Shown here in pieces: positions 31,883 to 40,553 of a DNA stretch of 64,000 bases. Within the stretch, counting starts at the first letter, position 1. Each line of letters begins with the position of its first letter. Origin of the DNA: Streptomyces sp. 1-11 (lineage in GTDB: Bacteria > Actinomycetota > Actinomycetes > Streptomycetales > Streptomycetaceae); NCBI RefSeq assembly GCF_007176755.1, contig NZ_BJTV01000001.1:496001-560000 (forward strand). Direction: 5' to 3'. A model generated the notes under the pieces. It was not told the DNA's origin, searched no databases, and worked only from the letters and a program-made list of their open reading frames with translations. The translations under genes and the position numbers were made by a program.

Positions 31883-33336
31883 CGCAGGGATATCCTCATG
31901 TCGGTCACGCTCTGGGCCCGCTCCATGACCCATGCCTTCTCGCTGGTGTATTCGTGCACGGACGTGATCGCGAGCTTCATGGCCTCGGGCACGCGGTAGG
32001 CGCCGCTCTCGTAGAAGTCGAAGCCGATCAGGTCGAGGGTGGGGCTGACGTCCAGGAAGTCCAGCAGCCACAGCATGTTGAAGCCGGTGGTGGGGATGCC
32101 GGACCAGACGTCGTTGCCGAGCCGGCCGATGTTGCGCACGGGCCAGCGCAGCGACTCGTCGCCGAGGTGGCGCTGGGCGCCGGGCACCAGGCGGTTGCGC
32201 AGCGAGTGCTTCCAGTCGCCGGAGATCCCGCCGAAGACGAGCCGGGTGGTCACCGGCTTGTCCCAGTTGAAGCCGTGCTTGTGGATGGTGGCGTGGATGT
32301 CGGTGCGGCTGCCGGTGTGCTTCGGGTCGATCCGGTAGGAGTTGAAGCGCACGACGAGGTCGTAGTCGTCGATCCGGCCGCCCAGGCCGCTCTCGCCCAC
32401 ACGGCCGGAGTTGGCGATCAGGCACACGGACTTGCCGGTGATCAGGTTGCGGAACTCGCCGAGCCCGATCCAGTGCACTCCGCCGACGGTGGGGTCGGCG
32501 ACCGGGCCGCGCATGCGGACGCGGCGCTGTTCGGCGTAGAGGGCGACGGCTTCGGTGAGGTCGTCGCCGGGGACGCCGGTGCGCAGTTCGAGGTACTGGC
32601 CGAGCAGTTCCTGCCGGTCGGCGACCGGGGCCTGCTCGGCGGCGAGCGCCAGCAGGGCGCCGACCAGACGGGGTTCGGCCGCCTCCCGGTCACCGCGGGC
32701 GTGCAGGGCGAGGCCCTCGGCCCACACGTCGGTGGCGGGCCCCTCGGCGAAGCCGGCGGCGCCCGGGCACTGGCGCTCCAGCAGGGCGAGCAGCTCGCGC
32801 TCGCGCTCGGCGCCCCGGCGCAGTCCGGCGATCCGGGCGGCGACGCCGAACCCGTCCTCCTGGGTCAGCTCCAGGTACCGCTCGTACGCCTCGACGGCCT
32901 CCTGCTCCTCGCCGAGCGCCTCCAGGACGCGGGCGCGCAGCCGCCAGCCGGCCCGGGAGTTGCGGCGCTGCTCCAGGACGGTGTCGCTGATCCGCAGGGC
33001 GAGGTGCAGTTCGTCGTCGTAGCCGCACTCCAGGGCCTTGCCCGCGACGGCCAGCAGGGCGTCCAGCAGTTCGTTGGTGAGGCCGCCGGCGGGTGCGGCG
33101 GGGCCCTTGACGGCCCGCTTGAGCAGTGCGGTCGCGCCGCCGGCCGGGGCGGGCGCGGGGGCGGTGGCGCCGTTGGTGCCGACCACCACGAGCAGCCTGC
33201 GAAGCTGCTCGGCCAGTTCCGTGCGCCGGCGGTCGAGGCTGCCCACGAGTTTGCCGCTGTGTACGGCACAGACGCGCAGGCAGTCCTCCAGCCCCCCTCC
33301 ACGAGCAGGCGTCCGCCGGTTCTGGACCCTCGTCAT
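31879..33336 (-). CDS. Family 29 sialyltransferase with N-terminal helical domain
   Basis: A 485-residue protein. Residues 1-285 are helical and TPR-like (VLEQRRNSRAGWRLRARVLE, AVEAYERYLELTQED). Residues 300-485 are a GT29 catalytic domain: sialylmotif L near 302-335 (VCLIANSGRV, then YDLVVRFNSYRI), motif S near 412-425 (IPTTGFNMLWLLDFLD) and motif VS at 461-466 (HEYTSE, catalytic His and Glu). GT29 enzymes use CMP-sialic acid and are mainly known from animals and plants. ATG at 33336 has AGGAG 4-5 nt upstream. Overlap with the GT8 fusion shows an operon. Confidence 0.88.
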   Translation of the reverse strand: MTRVQNRRTPARGGGLEDCLRVCAVHSGKLVGSLDRRRTELAEQLRRLLVVVGTNGATAPAPAPAGGATALLKRAVKGPAAPAGGLTNELLDALLAVAGKALECGYDDELHLALRISDTVLEQRRNSRAGWRLRARVLEALGEEQEAVEAYERYLELTQEDGFGVAARIAGLRRGAERERELLALLERQCPGAAGFAEGPATDVWAEGLALHARGDREAAEPRLVGALLALAAEQAPVADRQELLGQYLELRTGVPGDDLTEAVALYAEQRRVRMRGPVADPTVGGVHWIGLGEFRNLITGKSVCLIANSGRVGESGLGGRIDDYDLVVRFNSYRIDPKHTGSRTDIHATIHKHGFNWDKPVTTRLVFGGISGDWKHSLRNRLVPGAQRHLGDESLRWPVRNIGRLGNDVWSGIPTTGFNMLWLLDFLDVSPTLDLIGFDFYESGAYRVPEAMKLAITSVHEYTSEKAWVMERAQSVTDMRISLR

Positions 33337-33600
33337 AGCTCTCCTGATGTGTGCCAAGCAAAGACTGTGTATACGGCGGCATGCCTTGCGTTTGCCGAAT
33401 CGTGGGGGTTGATGGAGAAACTAGGAAGCCAAAACGACGCCGGGGTGAACAAGCCGGGACGGCAAGGCGAATGGTTGGGCTGTCAACCAAGCATTTCCCG
33501 TGATTCGGCCAGGGAGCGGCGATCCCATGACACGGCAATGGGCACTTTCACAAAAGGGATAGCGATTATCGACGGTTTATCGATTAGGTTCGGGGGCACC
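33337..33600. promoter_or_regulatory. AT-richer intergenic region between GT29 and acyltransferase genes
   Basis: This 264-bp stretch is noticeably less GC-rich than the genes around it and holds two divergent promoters. CGATTAGGTT near 33581-33590 resembles a -10 region for the acyltransferase. No gene is supported. Confidence 0.45.
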
Positions 33601-34776
33601 ATGCCTGCTTCTTCGTCCTCCCTTGCCGCCGTTCCCGCTCCCGCGGTGCCCGAGGCGGGCTCCGCCCCCTCCACCCGCACCGCCCGGCGGGGCCGGCTGC
33701 ACGCCCTCGACGGTCTGCGGCTCGTGGCCGCGCTGATGGTCTGCCTCTACCACTACGCCGGACGCGGCGGGACGGTCTCGGCGTCCTGGCACCAGAGCCC
33801 GTCGCGTGTCTTCCCGACCCTGTCCCAGGTGGCGACGTACGGCTGTCTCGGCGTCCAGTTCTTCTTCGTCATCAGCGGCTTCGTCATCTGCATGAGCAGC
33901 TGGGGCCGCAGCCTCGGCGACTTCTTCCGGTCCCGGGTCGCCCGTCTCTACCCCGCCTACTGGGTCGCCCTGGTGCTGGTCACCGGTGCCGCGCTGGTGC
34001 TGCCGGCCGTGGTGCACGCGGTCCGGCCCGACGAGTTCCTCGTCAACCTGACGATGCTGCAGCAGCCGATGGGCGCGCCGCGGGTGCTGGGCGTGTGCTG
34101 GACGCTCTGGGTCGAGGTGCGCTTCTACGCGCTGTTCGCCCTGTTCGTGGTCCTGCCCGGGGTCACCTACCGGCGGGTGGTGCTGTTCGCCGGTGTATGG
34201 ACGCTGACGGCGGTGGTGTGCCGCACCAGCGGCAACGAGCTGACGGACCAGCTGGTCATGCCGGAGTACGCGCCCTTCTTCGTCGGCGGTCTCGCCCTCT
34301 ACCTGATCCACCGCTTCGGCGGCGACCTGCTGTTGTGGGGCATCGTGGCCGTCTCGTGGCTGCTCGGCCAGGAGACGGCCACGCAGGCGCTGTGGCACCC
34401 GGGCGCGCACGGCGACTTCGTCCGCAGCCCGCTGGTGATCCTGCTGGTCGTCACCCTCGCCTTCGCCGCCGTGGCGGCCGTGGCGCTGGGCTGGACCGGC
34501 CGGGCGAACTGGCCCTGGCTGGCCACGGCCGGCGCGCTGACCTACCCGTTCTACCTGGTCCACGAGCACCTGGGCTGGTTCGTCATCCGGGTGCTGCACC
34601 GGGGGCTCGGGCTGCCCGCGTATCCGACGCTCGCGGCGGCGGTGCTGGGCATGCTGGGGCTGGCGTGGCTGATGCACCGGTTCGTGGAAAAGCCGTTCGG
34701 TCCCCGGCTGAAAAAGGCTCTGAAGAAATCCCGTACACCGGCTGTTCCGGCCTCGTTCACCTTGCCGAAACGGTAA
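33601..34776 (+). CDS. Acyltransferase family 3 membrane protein
   Basis: A 391-residue integral membrane O-acyltransferase with about ten hydrophobic segments. The first is preceded by HALDGLRLVAALMVCLYHYA near residue 36, with the family's H in the YHY motif; then FFVISGFVICMSSWGRS near 100 and RSRVARLYPAYWVAL near 122. The end matches the family (HRFVEKPFGPRLKKAL). Such enzymes put acetyl or other acyl groups on surface glycans; at the edge of the nonulosonate cluster it probably O-acylates that polymer. Confidence 0.9.
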   Translation: MPASSSSLAAVPAPAVPEAGSAPSTRTARRGRLHALDGLRLVAALMVCLYHYAGRGGTVSASWHQSPSRVFPTLSQVATYGCLGVQFFFVISGFVICMSSWGRSLGDFFRSRVARLYPAYWVALVLVTGAALVLPAVVHAVRPDEFLVNLTMLQQPMGAPRVLGVCWTLWVEVRFYALFALFVVLPGVTYRRVVLFAGVWTLTAVVCRTSGNELTDQLVMPEYAPFFVGGLALYLIHRFGGDLLLWGIVAVSWLLGQETATQALWHPGAHGDFVRSPLVILLVVTLAFAAVAAVALGWTGRANWPWLATAGALTYPFYLVHEHLGWFVIRVLHRGLGLPAYPTLAAAVLGMLGLAWLMHRFVEKPFGPRLKKALKKSRTPAVPASFTLPKR

Positions 34777-34983
34777 AAGGGAAAAGGCCGGTCCGGCGGG
34801 AGATCCGGACGTTGGTAATCCGTTCACCTTTCCTTGGCTTCCGCACCGCACCTCGGGGCCGGCGTTCTCCCGGGCCGTAGTTCTCCCTCTCCCGGCGCGG
34901 CCTGGAGGCCGCCCCGGCGGAAGGTGACCGGCCGCCCGGCCCGGTGCCCTGACGGGCCACCAGGAATGCGGGCGGCCCGCTGG

Positions 34984-35634
34984 TCAGGCGCCGGCCAGTG
35001 ACAGCTTGACGGCGAAGCCGAGGAACAGCGCGCCGGCCGCCGAAGTGGCCGTGGCCGACAGCCGCTTGCGGCGGCGGAAGGCGGCGGCGAGACGGGTGCC
35101 GCCGAATATCAGCGCGCTCAGGTACAGGAAGCTGGCCGCCTGCGCGAACGCGCCGAGGACGACGAAGGAGAGGGCCGGGTAGGCGTAGCCCGGGTCCACG
35201 AACTGCACGAAGAAGGCGACGAAGAACAGGATCGCCTTGGGGTTGAAGAGGCTGACCACCAGGGCGCGTCGGAAGGGCCGCTCCTCGGCCGCGACGGCGG
35301 GGGCGGCGTCCTCGGCGGCCTGCTCCCGCCGGGTCCGCCACATCTGCCACGCGGACCGCATCATCCCGATCGCCAGCCAGGTCAGATAGCCGGCGCCGGC
35401 GTACTTCACGATGTCGAACAGCACGGCGTTGGCCTGCAGCAGCGAGGCCACGCCGGCGGCGGACAGCGTCATCAGCACGGTGTCCCCGCACCACACGCCG
35501 GCGGCCGCGGTGTAACCGGACCTCACGCCGCGCCGGGCGGCGACGGAGAGGACGTAGAGCGAGTTGGGACCGGGCAGCAGGACGATGAGGACGAGCCCTG
35601 CCAGGTAGGTGGGGAGATCGATGACGCCGAACAT
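34984..35634 (-). CDS. LysE-family exporter (RhtB type)
   Basis: A 216-residue membrane protein with six hydrophobic segments. The family signature is at the N terminus: LAGLVLIVLLPGPNSLYVLS, VRSGYTAAAGVWCGDTVLM; then LFNPKAILFFVAFFVQFVDP near residue 128. Exports amino acids or related metabolites; the substrate is not predictable. No ribosome-binding site is seen upstream of its ATG. Confidence 0.9.
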   Translation of the reverse strand: MFGVIDLPTYLAGLVLIVLLPGPNSLYVLSVAARRGVRSGYTAAAGVWCGDTVLMTLSAAGVASLLQANAVLFDIVKYAGAGYLTWLAIGMMRSAWQMWRTRREQAAEDAAPAVAAEERPFRRALVVSLFNPKAILFFVAFFVQFVDPGYAYPALSFVVLGAFAQAASFLYLSALIFGGTRLAAAFRRRKRLSATATSAAGALFLGFAVKLSLAGA

Positions 35635-35701
35635 GGCAAGGAGTGTCGCACGCGGGTACGACAGTGCGGCCGGGGATTCCGGGGGCCGAGACGGGCCGGG
35701 A

Positions 35702-37282
35702 TCAGAACGCGTCCGAGGGCACGTGGCTCCCCCAGACCGACCGGAGGGCGTCGCACACCTCGCCCACCGTCGCCCGCGCCCGCAGCGCCTCCTTCATCGG
35801 GTACAGGACGTTGTCCTCGCCCGCCGCGGTCTTCTTCAGCGCGGTCAGCGCCGCGTCCACCGCGCCGCCGTCCCGCTCGGCCCGCAGCCGGGCCAGCCGC
35901 TCGGCCTGCCGGGCCTCGATGGCCGGGTCCACGCGCAGCGGCTCGTACGGCTCCTCCTCGTCGAGCCGGAAGCGGTTCAGGCCGACCACCACACGCTCGC
36001 CGGAGTCGGTCTCCTGGGCGATGCGGTACGCGTTCCGCTCGATCTCGGCCTTCTGGAAGCCCCGTTCGATGGCCGCCTCGGCGCCGCCCAGGTCCTCCAC
36101 CCGGCGCATCAGGTCCAGCGCCGCCGCCTCCACGTCGTCGGTCAGCCGCTCCACCGCGTAGGAACCGGCGAAGGGGTCGACCGTCGCCGTCACGTCCGTC
36201 TCGTGGGCCAGCACCTGCTGGGTGCGCAGGGCAAGGCGCGCGCTCTTGTCCGTCGGCAGCGCGATCGCCTCGTCGAAGGAGTTGGTGTGCAGGGACTGGG
36301 TGCCGCCGAGGACGGCGCCGAGGGCCTGCACCGCGACCCGGACCAGGTTCACCTCCGGCTGCTGGGCCGTGAGCTGGACGCCCGCCGTCTGGGTGTGGAA
36401 GCGCAGCATCAGGGACTTCGGGTCGCGCGCGCCGAAGTCCTCCCTCATGACCCGTGCCCAGATCCGGCGTGCCGCGCGGAACTTGGCGACCTCCTCCAGC
36501 AGCGTCGTGCGGGCCACGAAGAAGAAGGACAGGCGGGGCGCGAAGTCGTCCACGTCCATGCCCGCCGCCACGGCCGTGCGGACGTACTCGATGCCGTCCG
36601 CGAGGGTGAAGGCGATCTCCTGCGCGGGTGAGGCGCCCGCCTCGGCCATGTGGTAGCCGGAGATGGAGATGGTGTTCCACCGGGGGATCTCGGCGCCGCA
36701 GTACTTGAAGATGTCCGCCGTCAGGCGCAGCGAGGGCTTGGGCGGGAAGATGTACGTCCCGCGCGCGATGTACTCCTTCAGGACGTCGTTCTGGATGGTG
36801 CCGGTCAGCCGGTCGGCCGGTACGCCCTGCTCCTCCGCCACCAGTTGGTACAGGAGCAGCAGGAGGGCCGCCGGGGCGTTGATCGTCATCGACGTGGAGA
36901 CCTGGTCCAGCGGGATGCCGTCGAACAGCACCCGCATGTCCTCGATCGAGTCGATGGCCACGCCGACCTTGCCGACCTCGCCGTGCGCGAGGGGCGCGTC
37001 GGAGTCGTGGCCCATCTGGGTGGGCAGGTCGAAGGCGACGGAGAGGCCGGTGGTGCCGTGGGCGATGAGCTGCCGGTAGCGGGCGTTGGACTCCGCCGCC
37101 GTGCCGAACCCGGCGTACTGGCGCATGGTCCAGGGGCGGCCGGTGTACATCGTCGGGTACACCCCGCGCGTGTAGGGGTATCCGCCCGGTTCGCCGAGCT
37201 TCCCGGCCGGGTCCCAGCCGGCCAGGTCGCCGGGCCCGTAGACCGGCTCGATCGGCAGTCCCGACTCCGACTCACGTGCCAT
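35702..37282 (-). CDS. Methylmalonyl-CoA-mutase-like large subunit lacking the B12 domain
   Basis: A 526-residue acyl-CoA mutase catalytic domain: [20 protein letters not shown] near 35-54, [20 protein letters not shown] near 85, [20 protein letters not shown] near 130, [20 protein letters not shown] near 165, [20 protein letters not shown] near 205, [20 protein letters not shown] near 332. The Tyr in TMY (residue 46) and the Arg in EYIARG correspond, from memory, to the CoA-carboxyl-binding Tyr and Arg of true methylmalonyl-CoA mutase rather than the Phe/Gln of isobutyryl-CoA mutase. The protein stops before any cobalamin-binding DXHXXG domain, so it needs a separate B12 subunit, which is not in this window. 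GGAGG lies 5 nt before the ATG. Confidence 0.9.
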   Translation of the reverse strand: MARESESGLPIEPVYGPGDLAGWDPAGKLGEPGGYPYTRGVYPTMYTGRPWTMRQYAGFGTAAESNARYRQLIAHGTTGLSVAFDLPTQMGHDSDAPLAHGEVGKVGVAIDSIEDMRVLFDGIPLDQVSTSMTINAPAALLLLLYQLVAEEQGVPADRLTGTIQNDVLKEYIARGTYIFPPKPSLRLTADIFKYCGAEIPRWNTISISGYHMAEAGASPAQEIAFTLADGIEYVRTAVAAGMDVDDFAPRLSFFFVARTTLLEEVAKFRAARRIWARVMREDFGARDPKSLMLRFHTQTAGVQLTAQQPEVNLVRVAVQALGAVLGGTQSLHTNSFDEAIALPTDKSARLALRTQQVLAHETDVTATVDPFAGSYAVERLTDDVEAAALDLMRRVEDLGGAEAAIERGFQKAEIERNAYRIAQETDSGERVVVGLNRFRLDEEEPYEPLRVDPAIEARQAERLARLRAERDGGAVDAALTALKKTAAGEDNVLYPMKEALRARATVGEVCDALRSVWGSHVPSDAF

Positions 37283-37364
37283 GGATGCCTCCGCAGTACG
37301 TTTCCGACACCACCTCACCATGCCCCGTAGTTCGGCGGCGGTCACGCGGGGAAGCATCTCCGGC

Positions 37365-38267
37365 ATGAGGATCCCGGGGAGATCTGCCGCCGTACTCGCC
37401 GCACTCGTCTCGACCGCCGCCCTCGCCGCGCTCAGCGGCTGCACCGTGCAGCCCGGGGACGCCGACGGCAAGCACCACCTGCCGGTGCGCATCCAGCTTC
37501 CGTCCGGCAACGCTCCCGCCGTCACCCGGTCGGCCGCGTCCGGCGGGCAGTCCGCGTCCGGCGGGCGGACCGCGTCCGGCGGACCGGCCTCACCGGCCTC
37601 CCCGGCTCCCGCCACCAGGCCGGCCGGGCCCGCGCCCCGGGTGCTGTGGTCGCGCGGCGACAGCGGCAGCGGGGTGCGCGAACTGCAGGCACGGCTGCGC
37701 CAGGCCGACTGGCTGTTCGACGGGCCGACCGGGACGTACGACGACCTCACCGAGCGGGCCGTCAGCGGCTTCCAGGGCAAGCGCGGGCTGCCGCGGACCG
37801 GCGAGCTGGACACCGTCACCTGGCAGCGGCTGCTGGCCATGACCCACCGGCCGGGCAAGTGGGAGCTGTACCTGATGGGCGGTCAGCCGGCCGACGCGCC
37901 CGACCCGCGCTGCCTGACCGGGCGGGTGCTGTGCATCAGCAAGACCAGCCGGACCCTGCGCTGGATGGTCGACGGGCGCACGCTCCAGACGATGTCCGTC
38001 CGCTTCGGCAGCCAGTACACCCCGACCCGCGAGGGTGTGTTCCACGTCTACTGGAAGTCACGGCACCATGTGTCGACGCTCTACGACTCCCCCATGCCGT
38101 ACGCGCTGTTCTTCAGCGGCGGCCAGGCGGTGCACTACTCCTACGACTTCGCGGCCCGGGGCTACGCCGGCGGCTCGCACGGATGCGTCAACGTGCGGGA
38201 CGAGGCGGCGATCGCCGCGCTCTTCGCCCAGGCGAGGGTGGGCGACAAGGTCGTCGTCCACTGGTGA
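37365..38267 (+). CDS. L,D-transpeptidase lipoprotein with peptidoglycan-binding domain
   Basis: A 300-residue lipoprotein: signal peptide with lipobox ALAALSGC (Cys near 26), a Ser/Gly/Pro-rich spacer to about 85, a PG_binding_1 domain near 92-145 ([20 protein letters not shown]), and a YkuD catalytic domain to the end with the SHGCVNVRD motif (catalytic Cys, His, near 273-281) and an upstream His in AVHYSY. It forms 3-3 cross-links or attaches proteins in peptidoglycan outside the membrane. The ATG at 37365 directly starts the signal peptide; an upstream ATG at 37320 is possible. Divergent from the mutase gene. Confidence 0.93.
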   Translation: MRIPGRSAAVLAALVSTAALAALSGCTVQPGDADGKHHLPVRIQLPSGNAPAVTRSAASGGQSASGGRTASGGPASPASPAPATRPAGPAPRVLWSRGDSGSGVRELQARLRQADWLFDGPTGTYDDLTERAVSGFQGKRGLPRTGELDTVTWQRLLAMTHRPGKWELYLMGGQPADAPDPRCLTGRVLCISKTSRTLRWMVDGRTLQTMSVRFGSQYTPTREGVFHVYWKSRHHVSTLYDSPMPYALFFSGGQAVHYSYDFAARGYAGGSHGCVNVRDEAAIAALFAQARVGDKVVVHW

Positions 38268-38276
38268 GCGATTCGG

Positions 38277-38315
38277 GGCGCGGGCGGGACCGGGGGAACG
38301 TGTCCCGCCCGCGCC
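38277..38315 (+). terminator. Terminator after the L,D-transpeptidase
   Basis: A 14-bp perfect inverted repeat (GGCGCGGGCGGGAC) with an 11-nt loop, 9 bp after the stop codon. Confidence 0.85.
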
Positions 38316-38457
38316 ATATGCACGAGCCGTAGGTACGGGGGGAACCCCGGCTCAGTGCGACGGCCGATGACCAGTCGGCTCACTCAGTACTGCGTCACGG
38401 GCGCCAGAAACGTCACACGTCTCGCGAAAAAATTTTCGCGGATGACAAAACCGCAGG

Positions 38458-39612
38458 TCAGAGGGCTGAGTACGTGGGGCTCGGCGAGGCGGCCGGACCA
38501 GAGCCGTGCCGGCCGGGAGCCAGGGGCGTGCCGGTGGACGCGGAGGGGGACATCACCACGCCGCGGTGGCCGCCGGCATGACCGTGCCCTCGGCCGTCCT
38601 CGTCGCCGCCCTGGCCGTTCTCGTCACCGTTGCCGGTGCCGCCCTTGCCCTTGCCGTTCCCCTTGCCGTTGCCGTTCCCCTGGCCGCCGTTCTCCCCGTC
38701 GCCCGAGCCGTCACCCGAACCGTTGCCGGCGTCGTCGCCCCCGGCGGAGGAGGTGCGGCCCGCCAGGACGGACTCGCAGTACTTGGCGACCCGTGCGGCG
38801 CCGCCCGCCAGACCCTCCAGGGCCCGCCTGCGGCTGTTGCCCAGCTCCTTGCCGTCGCGGATGTCACGGCAGGCCGCACCGGCCTCCCGCCACGAGCTGC
38901 CGCCGGGGCCGCCGGGCACGCCGGGGCCGGGGCTGCCGCCCTGGCCGGGGCCGGCGGTCACGCCGGCCGAGGGCGCGCCGCCGGCGGACGCGCCGGGGCC
39001 GCCGCCGGGGGTGCCCGTGCCGTCGCCGGGGCCCAGCGGCGCCCGCGTGGAGGGCGAGACGCGCGGCCGTCCGTGCGTCTCGTCCGCGGAGACGGAGGCG
39101 GCGGGAGCCGGACGGTCCTGCTGGAACGGGATGGGCAGCACTCCGCTGCCGGCGGCCACGGCGACCCCGCCGAGGGTGCCGGCGGCCACCGCCGCGGCGA
39201 GCGTCAGCCGGACCGGCCGGGCCCAGCGCGGGCGCCGGGAGCGGCTTCCGGAACGGGCCGGGGCGGCGATGCGCACCAGGCCTTCGCGGGCGCCGCCGGC
39301 GAGCGGCGCGGCGCCCCCGCCGGCACCGCCGTCGGCGAAGGCCGCGGCCGTTCGCTCGGCCTCGGCGGCCTCGCGGGCCTTGCGGAACGCGGCCAGCGCG
39401 GCTTCCTCGCCGCGCAGTTCGCCGCTCGCGTCGGGGGCCGGGACGGAGAGTGCGCTCAGCGCTTCGGCGAGCCGTTCGGCCTGGTCACGGGCCGCGGGTT
39501 CGAGGAACTCGAGCGACTCGCCGCGCAGCAGACGTTCCGCCGTTTCCCCGGTGAGCCAGTCGCCCGGGGCCCGGTGGTCCTCCCCCGGGGAATCACAGCG
39601 CTCGTCGGCCAT
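38458..39612 (-). CDS. Membrane protein of ECF sigma pair 1, Gly/Asn/Lys-rich tail
   Basis: A 384-residue protein of unknown function. Residues 1-85 are a charged cytoplasmic part (DWLTGETAERLLRGESLEFL, AERLAEALSALSVPA); one membrane helix follows near 138-160 (LTLAAAVAAGTLGGVAVAAG); then a Pro/Gly-rich spacer; a conserved Cys-containing helix pair near 255-300 (ACRDIRDGKELGNSRRRALE, AARVAKYCESVLAG); and a low-complexity tail rich in Gly, Asn, Lys and Asp to about 355. Its ATG overlaps the sigma stop codon (TGATG). Placement suggests a role akin to a membrane anti-sigma factor, but no zinc anti-sigma motif is visible. Confidence 0.7.
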   Translation of the reverse strand: MADERCDSPGEDHRAPGDWLTGETAERLLRGESLEFLEPAARDQAERLAEALSALSVPAPDASGELRGEEAALAAFRKAREAAEAERTAAAFADGGAGGGAAPLAGGAREGLVRIAAPARSGSRSRRPRWARPVRLTLAAAVAAGTLGGVAVAAGSGVLPIPFQQDRPAPAASVSADETHGRPRVSPSTRAPLGPGDGTGTPGGGPGASAGGAPSAGVTAGPGQGGSPGPGVPGGPGGSSWREAGAACRDIRDGKELGNSRRRALEGLAGGAARVAKYCESVLAGRTSSAGGDDAGNGSGDGSGDGENGGQGNGNGKGNGKGKGGTGNGDENGQGGDEDGRGHGHAGGHRGVVMSPSASTGTPLAPGRHGSGPAASPSPTYSAL

Positions 39613-40274
39613 CACATGTCCTTCTGCGTCCGCGGACGCGTATGCGTCACAGTGGCGGACGTCACCGCGCTGCCACGCGGTTCTCGCTGGGGCGGCAGCG
39701 CGCCGAGCGCACCCGCCGATTCCGGATCGGCGCCGAGCAGTTCCGCGAGCCGTTTCAGACCCCGGTGCGCGGCGGTTCGTACGGCGCCCGCGCGCTTGCC
39801 GAGCGTCTCGGCGGCGGACTTGGCGTCGAGGCCCATCACCACGCGCAGGACGACCGCTTCGGCCTGGTCCTGCGGGAGGCGCGCGATGAGCGAGAGGGTG
39901 CTGTCGGTGGCCAGGGCCTCCAGTGCCTCGCCGGCCGTGTCGGAGTCGGCGGGCCGGCCGGTCAGTTCCGTCTCGTCGCCGCCGATGGCGGGGCGGCGGC
40001 CGCGCATCCGGATGTGGTCCAGCGCCCGGTTGCGGGCGATCCGGGCGGCCCAGCCGCGGAAGCGGTCGGCGTCGCCGCTGAACCGGTCCAGGTCCCGGGA
40101 TATCTGCAGCCACGCCTCGGACGCGACGTCCTCCGCGTCCGGGTCGCCGACCAGCGTGCGTACGTAGCCCAGCAGTCTCGGCTGCACCGCGCGGTACACC
40201 GTCCGGAACGCGGTCTCGTCCCCGCCCTGTGCCGCACGCACCGCGGCGGTCAGCTCCGCGTCGTCCCCCAGCAC
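39612..40274 (-). CDS. ECF-type RNA polymerase sigma factor (pair 1)
   Basis: A 220-residue ECF sigma factor. Region 2: RAVQPRLLGYVRTLVGDPDA, EDVASEAWLQISRDLDRFSG, FRGWAARIARNRALDHIRMR (residues 25-92). Region 4: LPQDQAEAVVLRVVMGLDAK, SAAETLGKRAGAVRTAAHRG (130-175). GTG start with AGGGAG 4 nt upstream. The C-terminal extension after region 4 is Pro/Arg/Thr-rich. The next gene overlaps its stop. The paralogous pair at 40.6-42.2 kb has the same order. Confidence 0.92.
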   Translation of the reverse strand: MLGDDAELTAAVRAAQGGDETAFRTVYRAVQPRLLGYVRTLVGDPDAEDVASEAWLQISRDLDRFSGDADRFRGWAARIARNRALDHIRMRGRRPAIGGDETELTGRPADSDTAGEALEALATDSTLSLIARLPQDQAEAVVLRVVMGLDAKSAAETLGKRAGAVRTAAHRGLKRLAELLGADPESAGALGALPPQREPRGSAVTSATVTHTRPRTQKDM

Positions 40275-40553
40275 CGCACTCCCTTTACGCCATGTCTTCG
40301 GTCCGGCGCGAATGGCACGTTACGACGTGAAACCTCTGCTCGTCCATGTCTGTAGAAGATGCAACTAACTCGTGACACGTCGGGGAGCGACGGGGTGTGA
40401 CAGAAAACGCACCCTTGGCGCTGAAGGAAGTACGGGCCGCGGCGCGGTCCGTGAAGCGCGACGGCCGGGGCCTCTCCTGTGGGGGGTGGCGGCCCCGGCC
40501 GTTGCCCTGGCCCCCGGACCACCGCCCGGGTGAGGCCGCTTCTCCTCGCCTGC
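40275..40553. other. Intergenic region between the two sigma-factor pairs
   Basis: No gene supported. It includes an AT-richer block around 40335-40385 that likely holds the promoter of the first sigma gene. The rest, toward 40550, is GC-rich without a clear terminator. Confidence 0.5.

Noticed and set aside
34777..34983. Terminator between acyltransferase and LysE genes
   Set aside because: Several GC-rich words can pair, but no single stem of more than 10 bp with a short loop is convincing.
37283..37364. Cobalamin riboswitch near the mutase gene
   Set aside because: The mutase-transpeptidase intergenic region is only about 80 bp with no B12-box-like sequence; too short for the known aptamer.
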